DNA of 64,000 nucleotides from Silene conica. Taxonomy: Eukaryota; Streptophyta; Magnoliopsida; Caryophyllales; Caryophyllaceae. Both the position numbers and the translations under genes were made by a program. Each line of letters opens with the position of its first letter. Positions within the stretch are counted from its first letter, which is position 1. This document shows positions 1-10,606 of this stretch, piece by piece. The stretch is from assembly GCA_029255685.2 (NCBI GenBank), contig CM055313.2, positions 46,828,079 to 46,892,078 on the forward strand. The letters are read 5' to 3'. The notes below the pieces were generated by a model. The model did not search any database, was not told where the DNA came from, and saw only the letters and a program-made list of their open reading frames with translations.

Positions 1-890
1 AGCTTGGAAGATGGCACCGCTATTGTCACAATAAACGGTGATTGGGTCATTCGAACTAGGCACTACCGAGAGTCCTTGTAAGAATTGACGCATCCATATT
101 GCTTCCTTAGCTGCTTCCGAGGCGGCATAGTACTCGGACTCAGTCGTAGAATCTGCTGTAACACTCTGTTTAGAACTTTTCCAGCTGACAGCAGCGCCAT
201 TAAGAGTAAAAACGAATCCAGACTGAGATTTCGAGTCATCTCCATCCGTTTGGAAGCTAGCATCTGCGTAACCCGTGGCGCAGAGCGTCGAGTCGCCTCC
301 GTAAGTCAATCCCCAATCTTTAGTCCTCCGTAGGTACTTAAGAATGTTTTTCACGGCCATCCAGTGTTGTTCACCTGGATGAGCTTGGAATCGACTAGTC
401 ATACTCAATGCATATGCAACGTCTGGACGTGTGCATATCATGGCATACATGATCGATCCTATGGCCGAAGCATAAGGAATCCGACTCATGCGCTCTTTCT
501 CTTCCAGTGACTTAGCTTCTTGAGTCTTGCTCAAGTGAAGCCCAGGAGTCATAGGAAGGAACCCCTTCTTGGAGTTCGTCATGCTGAATCTCTCCAGAAT
601 CTTATCTATATAAGACTCCTGACTGAGAGACAACATCCGTCGTGATCTATCCCTGTAGATACGGATGCCCAAAATTCTTTGTGCCTCTCCCAGATCTTTC
701 ATCTGAAATGGTTTTTCAACCATGCTTTAACCGAAGATAAGAGAGGTATGTCATTCCCAATCAAGAGTATGTCATCGACATACAGTACTAGGAATACAAT
801 CTTGCTCCCACTCGACTTGATATAGAGACATGGTTCCTCGACTGATCGAATGAACCCATTCTCTTTTATCACTTGGTCGAAGCGATGATT
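1..890 (-). pseudogene. Copia-A pol: end of reverse transcriptase and RNase H (partial)
   Basis: Minus-strand continuation of the copia polyprotein past the nonsense codon at 891-893. The frame stays open to the window edge. The RT active-site motif YVDD lies at 771-782. Below it comes the connection (motifs such as EAQRILGIRIYRDRSRRM), then Ty1/copia RNase H with the signature ADSTTESEYYAASEAAKEA near 105-170 and CDNSGAIFQA at the edge. It aligns residue for residue with 55750-56700 on the plus strand. RNase H would degrade the RNA of the RNA-DNA hybrid during reverse transcription. It is cut off from its upstream domains by the stop, so it is dead unless read through. Confidence 0.85.
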
Positions 891-1999
891 CTAACTCCGC
901 GATGCTTGCTTAAGTCCATAGATGGAACGCTTAAGCTTGCAAACTTCCTTAGGATGTGCTGGATCGATAAAACCCTCGGGTTGTACCATGTACAACTCTT
1001 CCTCCAAATAACCGTTTAAGAAGGCGTTTTTAACGTCCATTTGCCATATTTCATAATCATGAAATGCGGCGATCGCTAAGATAATCCGAATGGAACGTAG
1101 CATGACTACGGGTGCAAAGATCTCATCATAGTGCAAGCCTGGCATTTGAGTGAAACCTTTAGCAACTAGTCTAGCCTTGTGGATATCTTGTTGTCCTTCC
1201 ACGGCATGCTTTATTTTGTAAAGCCATTTGCATTGAAGGGGACGTACCTTTGCAGGTAGGTCCACAAGATCCCACACGTTGTTCTCATACATGGAGTCCA
1301 TCTCGGATTGCATGGCTTCTAGCCATAGCTTTGAGTCAGAACTGGTCATGGCACCTTTATAGGTTGTGGGTTCATTACCCTCTAGGAGTAAGACGTCATC
1401 TGTATCGTGTTCCTCGACCATACCAATGTATCTGTCCGGTGGAATAGAGACTCTTCCCGACCTCCTAGGTTCCTCAGGGATATCTACCGCAGCCTCGGTT
1501 GAAGGAACTGTTTCCTCCAATGGTTGCTCGGTAGTTGGTTCTTGAACCTCCGATAACTCGAAGGTTCTATCACTCGACTTGTTCTCGAGAAATTCTTTCT
1601 CTAAGAACGTCGCACTAGCCGGAACAGAAACACGTTGTTCGGTAGGCGAGTAGAAGTAATGACCAAAAGTTTCCTTTGGATAGCCTATAAAGTATGTCTT
1701 GACCGATCGCGGGCCGAGCTTATCCTCGTGTCTCCACTTGACATAAGCCTCGCAGCCCCAAACCCGAATAAAGGACAAGTTAGGGACCGTTCCCTTCCAT
1801 AATTCATATGGAGTCTTGTCAACAGCTTTAGACGGACTTCGGTTAAGTATTAGAGCGGCCGACAAAAGAGCATAGCCCCACAATGAATCAGGCACAACGG
1901 TGTGACTCATCATGGATCGAACCATATCGAGTAGAGTTCGACTTCTCCGTTCGGACACACCATTTAATTGTGGTGTTCCAGGTGGAGTCAACTGTAGCA
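891..1999 (-). pseudogene. Copia-A pol: integrase C-terminal half and reverse transcriptase N-terminal part
   Basis: Minus-strand open stretch beginning just inside the TRIM insertion. It starts with LTPPGTPQLNGVSERR, which carries the integrase catalytic Glu (in the SERR motif), followed by the copia integrase C-terminal region (GYPKETFGHYFY). The RT_copia domain then begins (WDLVDLPAKVRPLQCKWLYK, ARLVAKGFTQ) and includes the first RT aspartate in QMDVKNAFLNGYLEEELY. It ends at LKQASRS followed by TAG at 891-893. The copia element at 49684-58878 has Trp (TGG) here, so a single TGG to TAG change is the likely cause. The N-terminal 28 codons of the longest possible ORF come from the TRIM and are not copia. 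Confidence 0.88.
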
Positions 2000-2004
2000 C
2001 GATG

Positions 2005-2208
2005 TGTAACACCCCAAGAGTATGAGAGGAAAGTTGTCCCACATCGGTAGAATGTGAGGCTTGTGATATGTTTATAATAACCCCCACCCACCACTTAGTA
2101 ACAAGGCCTTGTGCTTTTGGGCTTAAGTGAGGACAAATATTGGGCCCAAAGGCTTACTTCCCATCTTATTGGGGGTGTGTTACGACCGTGGTGGGTCGGG
2201 TTGTTACA
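2005..2208 (+). repeat. TRIM left LTR
   Basis: 204 bp, TG...CA ends, apparently identical to 2355-2558. It contains the phrase TTGTCCCACATCGGT, which recurs in plant TRIM-type LTRs. Orientation follows from the primer site directly downstream. Confidence 0.92.
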
Positions 2209-2210
2209 AA

Positions 2211-2222
2211 TGGTATCAGAGC
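2211..2222 (+). other. TRIM primer-binding site (initiator Met tRNA)
   Basis: TGGTATCAGAGC matches the 3' end of plant initiator-Met tRNA in complement. It sits two bases after the left LTR, the standard position for priming minus-strand DNA synthesis by a partner's reverse transcriptase. Confidence 0.9.
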
Positions 2223-2354
2223 GACCCTGCGACCGGGTGGTGAGCCTGTGGTCGGGAGTATCCGGGTCACCCACCTAGCGGGGAGGATTCTGGGCTTGGC
2301 TGCGGTCAAGTTTGAGGTACAACGAGGACGTTGTGTTCTTTAAGTGGGGGAGTT

Positions 2355-2558
2355 TGTAACACCCCAAGAGTATGAGAGGAAAGTTGTCCCACATCGGTAG
2401 AATGTGAGGCTTGTGATATGTTTATAATAACCCCCACCCACCACTTAGTAACAAGGCCTTGTGCTTTTGGGCTTAAGTGAGGACAAATATTGGGCCCAAA
2501 GGCTTACTTCCCATCTTATTGGGGGTGTGTTACGACCGTGGTGGGTCGGGTTGTTACA
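2355..2558 (+). repeat. TRIM right LTR
   Basis: 204-bp copy of 2005-2208, preceded by a purine tract and followed by the CGATG target duplication. Confidence 0.92.
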
Positions 2559-2563
2559 CGATG

Positions 2564-4094
2564 CCACAGTCTTTAAGGTGTTGATCAAATTCGTGTGAAA
2601 GATACTCACCACCACGATCCGAACGTAGTGCTTTAATCTTTCTACCCAGCTGGTTCTGTACCCGATTCTGGTATTCTTTGAACTTGTCAAAGGATTCACT
2701 TTTATGTTTCATCAAGTAGACATAGCCATATCTACTCAAATCATACGTGAAAGTGATGAAATACCTATAGCCTTCTCGTGCGTTGATCGACATAGGGCCA
2801 CATACGTCCGTATGTATGAGTCCTAATAGGTCGGCAGCGCGCATTCTAACACCTTTGAAGGAAATACGAGTCATTTTGCCAATGAGACATGATTCACACG
2901 TGCCATATGATTCGAAATCAAAGGGCGATATAGCTCCATTCTGTATGAGCTGTTTTACGCGTTTCTCATTTTTGTGTCCCATACGACAATGCCATAGGTA
3001 AGTTTGATCTTTGTCACCTACCTTTAATCTCTTGTTATTCACATGTAATATCTCGGTAGTTTGATCTAAAATATAAATTCCATTCATGGAAACTGCCTTG
3101 CCATAAATCATATTGTGTAAGGAGAAAATACAGCTATTATTCTCTATTACAAATGAAAAGCCGAGTTTGTCAAGTGCAGAAACTGAAATAATGTTTTTGG
3201 ACAAACTAGGAACATAATAACAGTTATATAAAAATAACTCGAATCCACTTGGAAGCTGGATCACGTATGTTCCCTTCGAGACTGCAGCAACGCGTGCTCC
3301 ATTCCCGACACGCAGGTCCACCTCACCCTTGATTAGGGGTTCTTGGTTTCGGAGGCCCTGCACATGATTACATAGATGAGAACCACAACCAGTATCAAGT
3401 ACCCAAGTTCCGCAACTTGGATGGTTAATCTCAATCATGTGAATAAAAGAAGAAGAAGACATACCAACAGGAGTAACACGGCCTGCCTTAATGTCCTCGC
3501 GATACACGGGGCATGAGCGCCTCCAATGCCCAGTCTTGTGGCAGTGGTGGCATTCCATGCTAGTATCCTTGCTCTTTGTCTTGCCCTGTGAGTTGCTCGA
3601 CTCACCTGGCCCACTCTTAGCAAATCCTTGTTTCTTGAACCTGGGCTTACCTACTGCTAGGTCGCCCTGAGCTTTAGCCTTCCCTTTACCCTTTCCCTTA
3701 CTGGAGATCATGAGAACATCCTGCTTCATGCTCCCACCCAATTTCAGATCCTTCTCAGTCTGTACGAGAAGGGAGTGGAGCTCATTAGGAGTCTTCTTCA
3801 TGTCGTTCATGTAGTAGTTGGCCCTAAAGATGGCGAACCCATCATGAAGCGAATGAAGCATACGATCAACGATTATGTTCTCACTGATCTTGCAGTTTAG
3901 GGTCTCCAGTTTCTCGATATTCTCAATCATGTTGAGAATATGTGGGCTAACAGCTTGGCCCTTCTGGAGTTTCGCCTCAAAGAAGCGACAGGTATGCTCA
4001 TAAGAAACGATTCTCGGAGCCTTGGAGAATTCGTTAGTGAGCGTGGTGAAAATCTTGTTTGCACCATGGGATATGAAGCGTCTTTGCAAATTTG
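2564..4094 (-). pseudogene. Copia-A gag C-terminal part, protease and integrase N-terminal half
   Basis: One minus-strand open frame between the two nested insertions. In order it holds the gag UBN2-like region (ILNMIENIEKLETL...VDRMLHSLHDGF), a zinc knuckle CHHCHKTGHWRRSC (CX2CX4HX4C) near 3515-3560, an aspartic protease motif WVLDTGCGSHLCNH near 3365-3415, the gag-pre-integrase zinc finger (WHCRMGH...CESC), and the integrase core with HTDVCGP and LRSDRGGEY, the first two catalytic aspartates. It stops at the TRIM just after KDCGIV. Gag packages the RNA, protease matures the polyprotein and integrase inserts the cDNA. The reading frame itself shows no stop here; only the insertions break it. 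Confidence 0.92.
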
Positions 4095-4099
4095 ATTCC

Positions 4100-5619
4100 T
4101 GATGCCCGTCGTTGAGGGTACCAAAGATAAATTTATATTCCTAACTTAAACAATAGATAGTGAAAGTCAGGGTCGAACCACAAGGAGGTGGGGAATGTTT
4201 ATTGTCTTAATGTTAATGTTTAAGGTAACAATTTTGGGGGTTGATTGATTGGTTACTATATCTAAGGCAAATAAAACAAGAATTAAAAGATGAGAATAAA
4301 AATATAATAAAAGAGGATGCTAGGATGTTCGGGTAATAAATAGCTAAGGTAAAATAAATCCTAAGGTCAACATGTATTGCAGTCGCGTAAGGGGGTGTAA
4401 CATATCTTTTTAGGTCTATGTTACCTAATAGCTCCTTTCGGCCTATGCTATTAGTTCCTAGGTCTCACAATTATTGGGTGTCAACAATAAGGGTGATTCC
4501 TAAATCCCAGGTTACATACCTTTCAGCCTTGAGTAACCTATCCGTCTTAAAGTGTAAACCAATGCCCTTCCCGTATCTTTCAATCTTGGGTAGGTCATTA
4601 CTAACATCCTACAATTCTCCTATTGGTCTCATTGCAGGGTATTATAATTCACAAGAAACGGCGAAATAAGGAAACAGACGCGAGTGGTCGACCGACCAGC
4701 TACTCCGGTCGGCCGACCACGACCTCGGTCGACCGACCAGCTATTCCGGTCGGCCGACCGCGGTCCTGCTACAGGTCGGGTTTTCGGATTTTATTTACCT
4801 ATGCGTTTTATCCCCTACATCCTAACATATGAAAATTAGCTACTCATAACTGTTAAGACGAATGCAAATTTGGGAATAAACATGGAAAACATGGTAAATA
4901 ATCTAAACATGCAAGATTCAATAAAACTTAAGATTCTAACTTAACAATTGTAATAAAAGCAATAAGAACAATAATAAAACTAGATCAAAGAGGAATTACC
5001 ACAATTGGAATTAAGGCAGAACTGAATAAACTTTATTGAATGCTTGAGAATTCTTGAATAAAGATAAAAGATGAACTAAAGTCTAGATTGATGAAAGATA
5101 AGATATTAAACCCTAATCACAAGATTAGTTTATATAGGGCAAAAACTAAGAGTTTCCTTAAGATTCTAATTCTACTTTATTTCTAAAAACGAAAAGAAAT
5201 CGTATGGGCTTCGTTCTGGTCGACCGACCCGTATAACTGGTCGGTCGACCACTTCTTGCTGGGCTTCTGTTATTTCCGGAGTTCCTCGAAAATTGGGCTT
5301 GGCGAAAATCGGGCCTGGTCGGCCGACCCATTTTACTGGTCGGTCGACCGCTTCTTACGGAAGTCTTCGGATTTCTTCTGTTTTGACCTTTGGCACTTTG
5401 ACTTTGTCTCCAGTTGACTTTCCTTTTATTCCTTAATTAAGCTAAAGACTTGAGGATACGAATTTGGTGCCAAATCGTCTCTTTTCCGCATAAATCTGCA
5501 AAAGTGCATAAAAATACGAAAGTACACAATTTGTGGGAAATAGAGGCTAAAACATAGTAAATGAGCGACCAAATACGTGTAAAAATAGATGTAAAACATC
5601 ATAAAATAGACACGTATCA
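4100..5619 (-). repeat. Athila-like element, 3' LTR
   Basis: 1,520 bp, identical as far as I can read to 10607-12126. It holds four 12-9-12 hairpin dyads with GGTCGRYCGACC arms (4686-4718, 4727-4759, 5218-5250, 5317-5349). A TATA-like TATATAAAC motif lies on the minus strand near 5127-5136, about 485 bases into the LTR. Confidence 0.93.
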
Positions 5620-5657
5620 AATTCCCCAAACCAAACCCTTGCTTGCCCTCAAGCAAG
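5620..5657 (-). promoter_or_regulatory. Polypurine tract preceded by an 8-bp hairpin
   Basis: On the minus strand a purine-rich run (GGGTTTGGTTTGGGGAATT, complement of 5620-5638) abuts the 3' LTR, the expected plus-strand primer. Immediately upstream is a perfect hairpin (5638-5657): stem CTTGCTTG/CAAGCAAG with a 4-nt loop. The same hairpin and tract precede another LTR of the family at 39318-39356 on the plus strand. Confidence 0.8.
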
Positions 5658-7613
5658 AAATAGACTCGATCTTAACTAATGGAACGATTTCAATCTCAGA
5701 GCGAAATTTACATGTTAACCTATACCAATGCCAAGTACAAAATGAGAAAGCATTTAAATCTTGCAAACGAGTTATGGTGTTGTCAAACTTGAAAACATAA
5801 AGACTATAGAGACTTGTACCATGGACTCTCGCGGTACGCTCGAGACACTCATGAAGCAAAGGGAGAGTATATGTAAAAGATAGAAAGAAGTAATTTTGTA
5901 GAGACACTCACCTAACTGCGACCCATGGAAACATGCCTGCAATCTAACATGAACAGGAATTCTACAACTTTGTATAACAATCTCATTAAATGGCCTAGAT
6001 ACATGCAATTGAGGTAATGAAAGATATGTGAGGTAAAAGGTAGAAAGTGGTTAAGATGCTTTTGGATATGTGGGGTTGGTAGCCAAGCTAGTAAAACTGA
6101 TTTCCAACAACAAACTTCACACTTTTTGATATTAAGAAAGTGCTCTTTTGTAGCACAACTCTCACATTAAATAAGAAAGGACTCCCAGATATTTTTGAAT
6201 GAAGCATGGGAGTTATAACATATAAAAGAAAGGAATTTCCAATTTTTGGAACGAATTTTTTTTGATGGTGCCAGGTGGTCGGCCGACCTGTATATGCGGT
6301 CGGTCGACTGACTTTCGTATTTTTTCGGATTTTTTTTTCCTTTTTTTTTTTCTTTTTTCTTTTCTGAATTGTTCTTTTTTTCTTTTCTTGCTTTCTTTCT
6401 TTCTTTTCTCTTTTTGTTCATGATAGCACACAAACCAAGATGCCTCAAAAAAATAATCCAATGACCACAAATACTAGCTTGGAAGGGTAGGCTAAGTATG
6501 GGATGTAGCTTTGGGGAAATAAAAAGGCAATTTTGGCTATGTGAAGCTTATGGGTAAATATGAGAAAAGGGGTCCCAAATGCACGTATCAAGATTCACAA
6601 AACGAGAAAGTAAAACAAGTATATAGCAATTCAAGTTCATGTTTATGCATATTGATGTAACATGTTCCAAGGGGAGTACTACTCACATCCTAGACGACTG
6701 GTTTAAGGATGAAACCAGGAATAAGGTTCTAAAACTTAGAATGTATAAGTAGGTCGCCAAGGTGTAAGTCAAGTCTCAAGATATGCAAGTTGACAAAAAC
6801 TCGTAGATATGCAAAAGACTCTCATACAAAAACAAGTTGACAAGGCAAGGTAAAGGCATAAACATGTAAGATAGCTAAATCATCCTTGAAATACTTTCGT
6901 TCCGACTCGACCTATATGCTAAAATAAACGTGCATTTTTTTTGGATTTTTGAAATTTTTGATTTTTTTTTTGGATTTTTGTATATATAAGGAAAATAAAG
7001 AAAAGAACGATGCAAGACAGAAATGCAATAAACGTGTGACAAAATGCAATGCATGTAACACGAAACCATTCCCCAAACCAACCCGCACAATGTCCCCATT
7101 GTGCATTAGCTTAAGTAAAGGTTTCAGAAAATTAAAAGACAAATGCAAGTAAAATAAAGTAAAGGAAAAATTGGAAAGAACTCACTGGGGTAAAAGATGT
7201 ATGAGAAAAACCTCCCCAAACCAGCGTAAGCTGGGAGGTTTTTGGTGGCCAGCAGTGCCACTCAAGTACCCAAGATGGTCGCATAATTTCCGAGGAAGAG
7301 AAACGAAAGACTGCGACGGACAGTAGGTCGACCGACCGGTGTTTCTGGTCGATCGACCTCCTGTGAACAGTGGAAAAAATCCGCGATACAGCGCGTCTGG
7401 TCGACCGACTGATGTTTCTGGTCGGTCGACCAGCTGAGTCCTGGAGGTCTTCGTTTTTTCTCGAAAATCCTGAAAAAGACAAGAAAATAGCGCGCCCAAC
7501 AATGCGCGAGATGCCAAAACGATTCTTAAAGTCTTAACTACTAGCAAGCCAAACTAAAAAGTCTCACACAACATAAAATAAATTGTCTTAAAACTGCAAT
7601 TTAAAAAAAATAA
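5658..7613 (-). other. Noncoding region of the gag-only element where pol would be expected
   Basis: About 2 kb between the gag stop and the polypurine tract. I see no pol motif in any frame. It contains a pyrimidine-rich stretch on the plus strand (6318-6420, mostly T with C), and three hairpin dyads of the GGTCGRYCGACC family (6277-6309, 7326-7358, 7399-7431). Short open frames here are low-complexity and not credible genes. Confidence 0.7.
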
Positions 7614-10484
7614 CTATCCGCTGAAGATGCGGAGGATATCCGACCACGGCTTCTGACGGCACGCCGTAGTCTCCACTGTTTTCGCTTTAGTGGCAAAACA
7701 CATCTTCTTTCCTCCATCGCAAAGCATATGCGACGGTCTCTCTTCTTGAGCCTGCCTCCTCTTCTTTTTCTCTTCTCGATCCACGACGTCTGGATCCTCA
7801 TCCTCTCCATAGCTTAGGCATCCCATTCCTCCTCTCTGGATGATAACTTCCTTCTCCTTGGGTTTCCCCAAACCAGTTCCTGCAATAGTCATGATAGAAG
7901 TGTTCTCCCTATTGCTCCCAATCTGGGGCGGAGGTGTAAAAACAGATACAGGAACAGGTAATAAAGGTGGAGAAGTAGTGATGACCTCATACTTCTTTTC
8001 AGAAGTTATAGCATTACATGTAATGGGGGTCATAGCATCCTTCTTCCTATAGGATAGGCCATAGATGATAGAATGTTTGCCTACTTTGAAGGTTAGAGTT
8101 CCAGTGCCTACATCTATAATGGCACCTGCAGTGTGAAGAAAGGGTCTTCCTAGAATGATGGGTATATGGGCATCCTCTGGGATGTCCAAAACAACAAAGT
8201 CTACTGGGAAGAAAAACCTGTCAATACGCACAGGGATGTTTTCTAGCACCCCTATAGGTTCCATAGACGTGCGATCAGCCATCTGGACCGTCATACTGGT
8301 CACTGCAAATTCGGTCATTCCTAGTTTTAAGGCAACGCTTAGGGGCATGACACTTATACTAGCACCTAGGTCGCATAAAGCCTTTTTAACTGGGAAGGTT
8401 CCTATATTACAGGGGACAGAAAAACTTCCAGGGTCTTCTAATTTATGGGGGGCAATGACATGTGATAAAAAGCTAGATGACTCTTCAGTGAGAGCCACCG
8501 ACTCAACCTTTTCTAGAGACCTCTTTCTTGACAAAAGCTGTCTCATGAATTTTAGATAAGAAGGAACTTGTTGAACTAATTCTAAAAATGGAACTTGGAC
8601 ATTTAATGAACGAATTACATCTTTGAATTTATCAAAAGATACCTGATCCTTCGAAGGCACGAGTCTCTCTGGGAAGGGAGCAGCTGAGGATTCCGTATTT
8701 GCAGCCCTTTTTAAAAATCTAGGGGTCTTGTCACCCCTGAAAAGGAAATCCCGCAAGTTATCTGGCAATTCTGGACGAAACGGAATTTCAGACTCTGCTT
8801 CTGTGGTCGGTCGACCAGTATCATTGGTCGATCGACCAGTCTCCTGTTCTGGAAAAATTTTCGGATCCTGTTCCGTGGTCGGCCGACCAGAATCTTCGGT
8901 CGGTCGACCGACTTTTCTGTTACTCGCTGTTTTTTCTGTCTCAGCCCCCACTTTAGCTCCACTTCGCAGGGTTACGACGTTTAGAGTCTCCTTCTTCTGG
9001 TCCGGTTTAGTTGGAAGCTGACCCGGAGCCCTAGTATCATTCTTGCTCGCGATCTGAGCAATCTGGGACTCTAACATCTTCATCCCCGCCTCTCTAGCCT
9101 GTGACTCCTTCTGAACCAACCCTATAAGGTTTTGGATAAGAGTATCTGTGTTGGGTGGTGGATTAGAAGGTGGTTGAGGGTTGAAAGGTGGTCTTTGGAA
9201 ATTCTGTTTATGTGGGGGTACATATGTGGAATTTTGCTGAGGTTGCATATGTTGTGGGTTTTGAACATTCTGGCTTGTCCACCTTAAGTTGGGATGGACA
9301 TTGTTATTATTTGGATCATAGAAATTATTCCCACGGTAATGCTGAAAAGCGGCACATGTTTCATTAGATGAAGTGCAGAACTTTGACACATGCCCTTCTC
9401 CACCGCACCTCTCACAAGCAAAGGGTCCGTCCTGAACGGCGTTCACCTGGTAAATTCCTCCCTTGCTTCCACTCCCTAGATCGAGCTTTCCTGCAGCCTC
9501 AAATTTTTCTAGTTTGGCCGTTAAGGCCTCAATTGCTGCCAGGTTGTACTCTGATTTTCTCTGATTTCCTCTGGAAGTACCATGCTCAGCGCGGTGCACA
9601 GCAACATCTTCTATTAACTTGAGACCTTTGGTCTCTCCTGAATTATCCTGGAATCTTCCATTAGCTGCAGCATCTAAGTAGGCCCTGTTGTCATCATAGA
9701 GGCCATTGTAGAACTGGTTGCAAAGGAACCATTGTTCGAATCCGTGATGTGGTATGGATCGAACAAGTCTCTTGAACCTGTCCCACGCCTCGCTAAAGTC
9801 TTCATTGGGTCCTTGCTTGAAATTAGTAATCTGCGCTCTTAAGGCGTTAGTCTTTGATGCAGAATAGTATTTCCTGTAGAAAGCTAGGGCTAAGGTGTTC
9901 CAATCTGTAACTCCCGCAGCAGTGCGGTCAAGGTCCCTGTACCATTCCCTCGCAGAGTCCCTAAGGGAGAAGATAAACATGGTCTGTTTAATCTGATCCT
10001 GCGTCACTCCTTCTGGGGGTGCTATAGAGCATATGTAATCTGTGAAGATTTCAATATGCTTAGCTGCATCCTCATTGGCCGAGCCTCCGAATTGGTTTCT
10101 TTCAACCATAGTAATATAGGCAGGCTTGGCCTCGAATGGCTTCCCAGTACCTGCAGGTAAAGTGAACCCTTTGTATAGGTCCTTTGCCTGAGGCATAGAG
10201 TGACTGGCAATAGTAGCTTCTTCTGTCATGTTATCTTCTTCTTTAGGAAAAACTGGAAAGTGGGTAAAAGGTGGTGTTTTTGGTGAAAGTGGGTTGATGG
10301 GTGAATTTGGTTGTGAAGGTGGTGTTTTTGGTGAAGATGGTGATAACTCGAAAAGGTCTTCTTGAAATAAAGAGGATGGTGACTCTCCCTCTTGATTTGC
10401 TAGAAGTTGCTTTCTTCTTTCTCTTAAAGTCCTCTCAATTTCCAGATCAAGTGGTAGGAGTTCTCCTTGTACTGACCTGCGCAT
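7614..10484 (-). CDS. Gag-protease polyprotein of Athila/Tat-like element
   Basis: 956 codons, uninterrupted, ATG at 10484 close behind the primer site (10584-10601). The first 100 residues are Pro/Ser-rich. Residues about 115-290 form the retrotransposon gag core (TMFIFSLRDSAREWYRDL, FKRLVRSIPHHG). A zinc knuckle CERCGGEGHVSKFC lies near residue 355. A Gln/Asn/Pro-rich linker follows. Near residues 530-590 two hairpin dyads are translated in frame as repeated GRPT motifs. A retropepsin-like domain follows near 700-800, with KALCDLGASISVMPLS and IILGRPFLHTAGA; Leu replaces the usual Thr of DTGA, as is common in Athila/Tat. It would form the particle and mature it; it cannot copy or integrate itself. 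It probably still makes protein, since the frame is open. Confidence 0.9.
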   Translation of the reverse strand: MRRSVQGELLPLDLEIERTLRERRKQLLANQEGESPSSLFQEDLFELSPSSPKTPPSQPNSPINPLSPKTPPFTHFPVFPKEEDNMTEEATIASHSMPQAKDLYKGFTLPAGTGKPFEAKPAYITMVERNQFGGSANEDAAKHIEIFTDYICSIAPPEGVTQDQIKQTMFIFSLRDSAREWYRDLDRTAAGVTDWNTLALAFYRKYYSASKTNALRAQITNFKQGPNEDFSEAWDRFKRLVRSIPHHGFEQWFLCNQFYNGLYDDNRAYLDAAANGRFQDNSGETKGLKLIEDVAVHRAEHGTSRGNQRKSEYNLAAIEALTAKLEKFEAAGKLDLGSGSKGGIYQVNAVQDGPFACERCGGEGHVSKFCTSSNETCAAFQHYRGNNFYDPNNNNVHPNLRWTSQNVQNPQHMQPQQNSTYVPPHKQNFQRPPFNPQPPSNPPPNTDTLIQNLIGLVQKESQAREAGMKMLESQIAQIASKNDTRAPGQLPTKPDQKKETLNVVTLRSGAKVGAETEKTASNRKVGRPTEDSGRPTTEQDPKIFPEQETGRSTNDTGRPTTEAESEIPFRPELPDNLRDFLFRGDKTPRFLKRAANTESSAAPFPERLVPSKDQVSFDKFKDVIRSLNVQVPFLELVQQVPSYLKFMRQLLSRKRSLEKVESVALTEESSSFLSHVIAPHKLEDPGSFSVPCNIGTFPVKKALCDLGASISVMPLSVALKLGMTEFAVTSMTVQMADRTSMEPIGVLENIPVRIDRFFFPVDFVVLDIPEDAHIPIILGRPFLHTAGAIIDVGTGTLTFKVGKHSIIYGLSYRKKDAMTPITCNAITSEKKYEVITTSPPLLPVPVSVFTPPPQIGSNRENTSIMTIAGTGLGKPKEKEVIIQRGGMGCLSYGEDEDPDVVDREEKKKRRQAQEERPSHMLCDGGKKMCFATKAKTVETTACRQKPWSDILRIFSG

Positions 10485-10583
10485 AAGAGGAAACTACAAG
10501 AAAAAGGTGAGAAGGTTTAAGGAACATAAAGTTCCTTAAACAAAGAGAAACAAAAACAAAAAACAATAAACACTGGCGTCACC

Positions 10584-10601
10584 TCCCCGGCAACGGCGCC
10601 A
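10584..10601 (-). other. Primer-binding site for Asp tRNA
   Basis: The plus-strand bases TCCCCGGCAACGGCGCCA equal the 3' end of plant tRNA-Asp, so the minus strand is its complement. It lies five bases from the 5' LTR (10607-12126). Asp primers are typical of Athila and related plant gypsy elements. Confidence 0.9.
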
Positions 10602-10606
10602 AAATT

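Larger units (their letters stand above)
2005..2558 (+). mobile_element. TRIM (terminal-repeat retrotransposon in miniature)
   Basis: Two 204-bp direct repeats (2005-2208 and 2355-2558) look identical. They begin TGTAACACCCC and end GGGTTGTTACA, so they have the TG...CA ends of an LTR. Two bases inside the first LTR is the initiator-Met primer site TGGTATCAGAGC (2211-2222). Just before the second LTR is a purine-rich tract (TAAGTGGGGGAG, 2341-2352). The internal region is only 146 bp and has no credible coding capacity. The target duplication CGATG is perfect (2000-2004 and 2559-2563). Host sequence on both sides is the integrase gene of Copia-A, between the second Asp and the Glu of the catalytic triad. 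Identical LTRs suggest recent insertion. No 5S rRNA-like segment is visible in the LTR, so it is not a Cassandra type. Confidence 0.93.

Noticed and set aside
2005-2208. TRIM as a Cassandra element
   Set aside because: The start TGTAACACC fits, but no 5S rRNA-like promoter region is visible in the LTR.
2140-2343. 67-codon ORF across the TRIM
   Set aside because: It spans the LTR end, primer site and internal region; TRIMs do not code for protein.
4686-5349. Regularly spaced palindromic repeats as a CRISPR array
   Set aside because: Repeats are only 11-12 bp with 9-10-bp spacers, lie inside retrotransposons of a plant genome, and there are no cas genes.
6167-6470. Lys-rich ORFs near 6200-6470
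   Set aside because: They are readings of a pyrimidine tract in the noncoding region of the Athila-like element.
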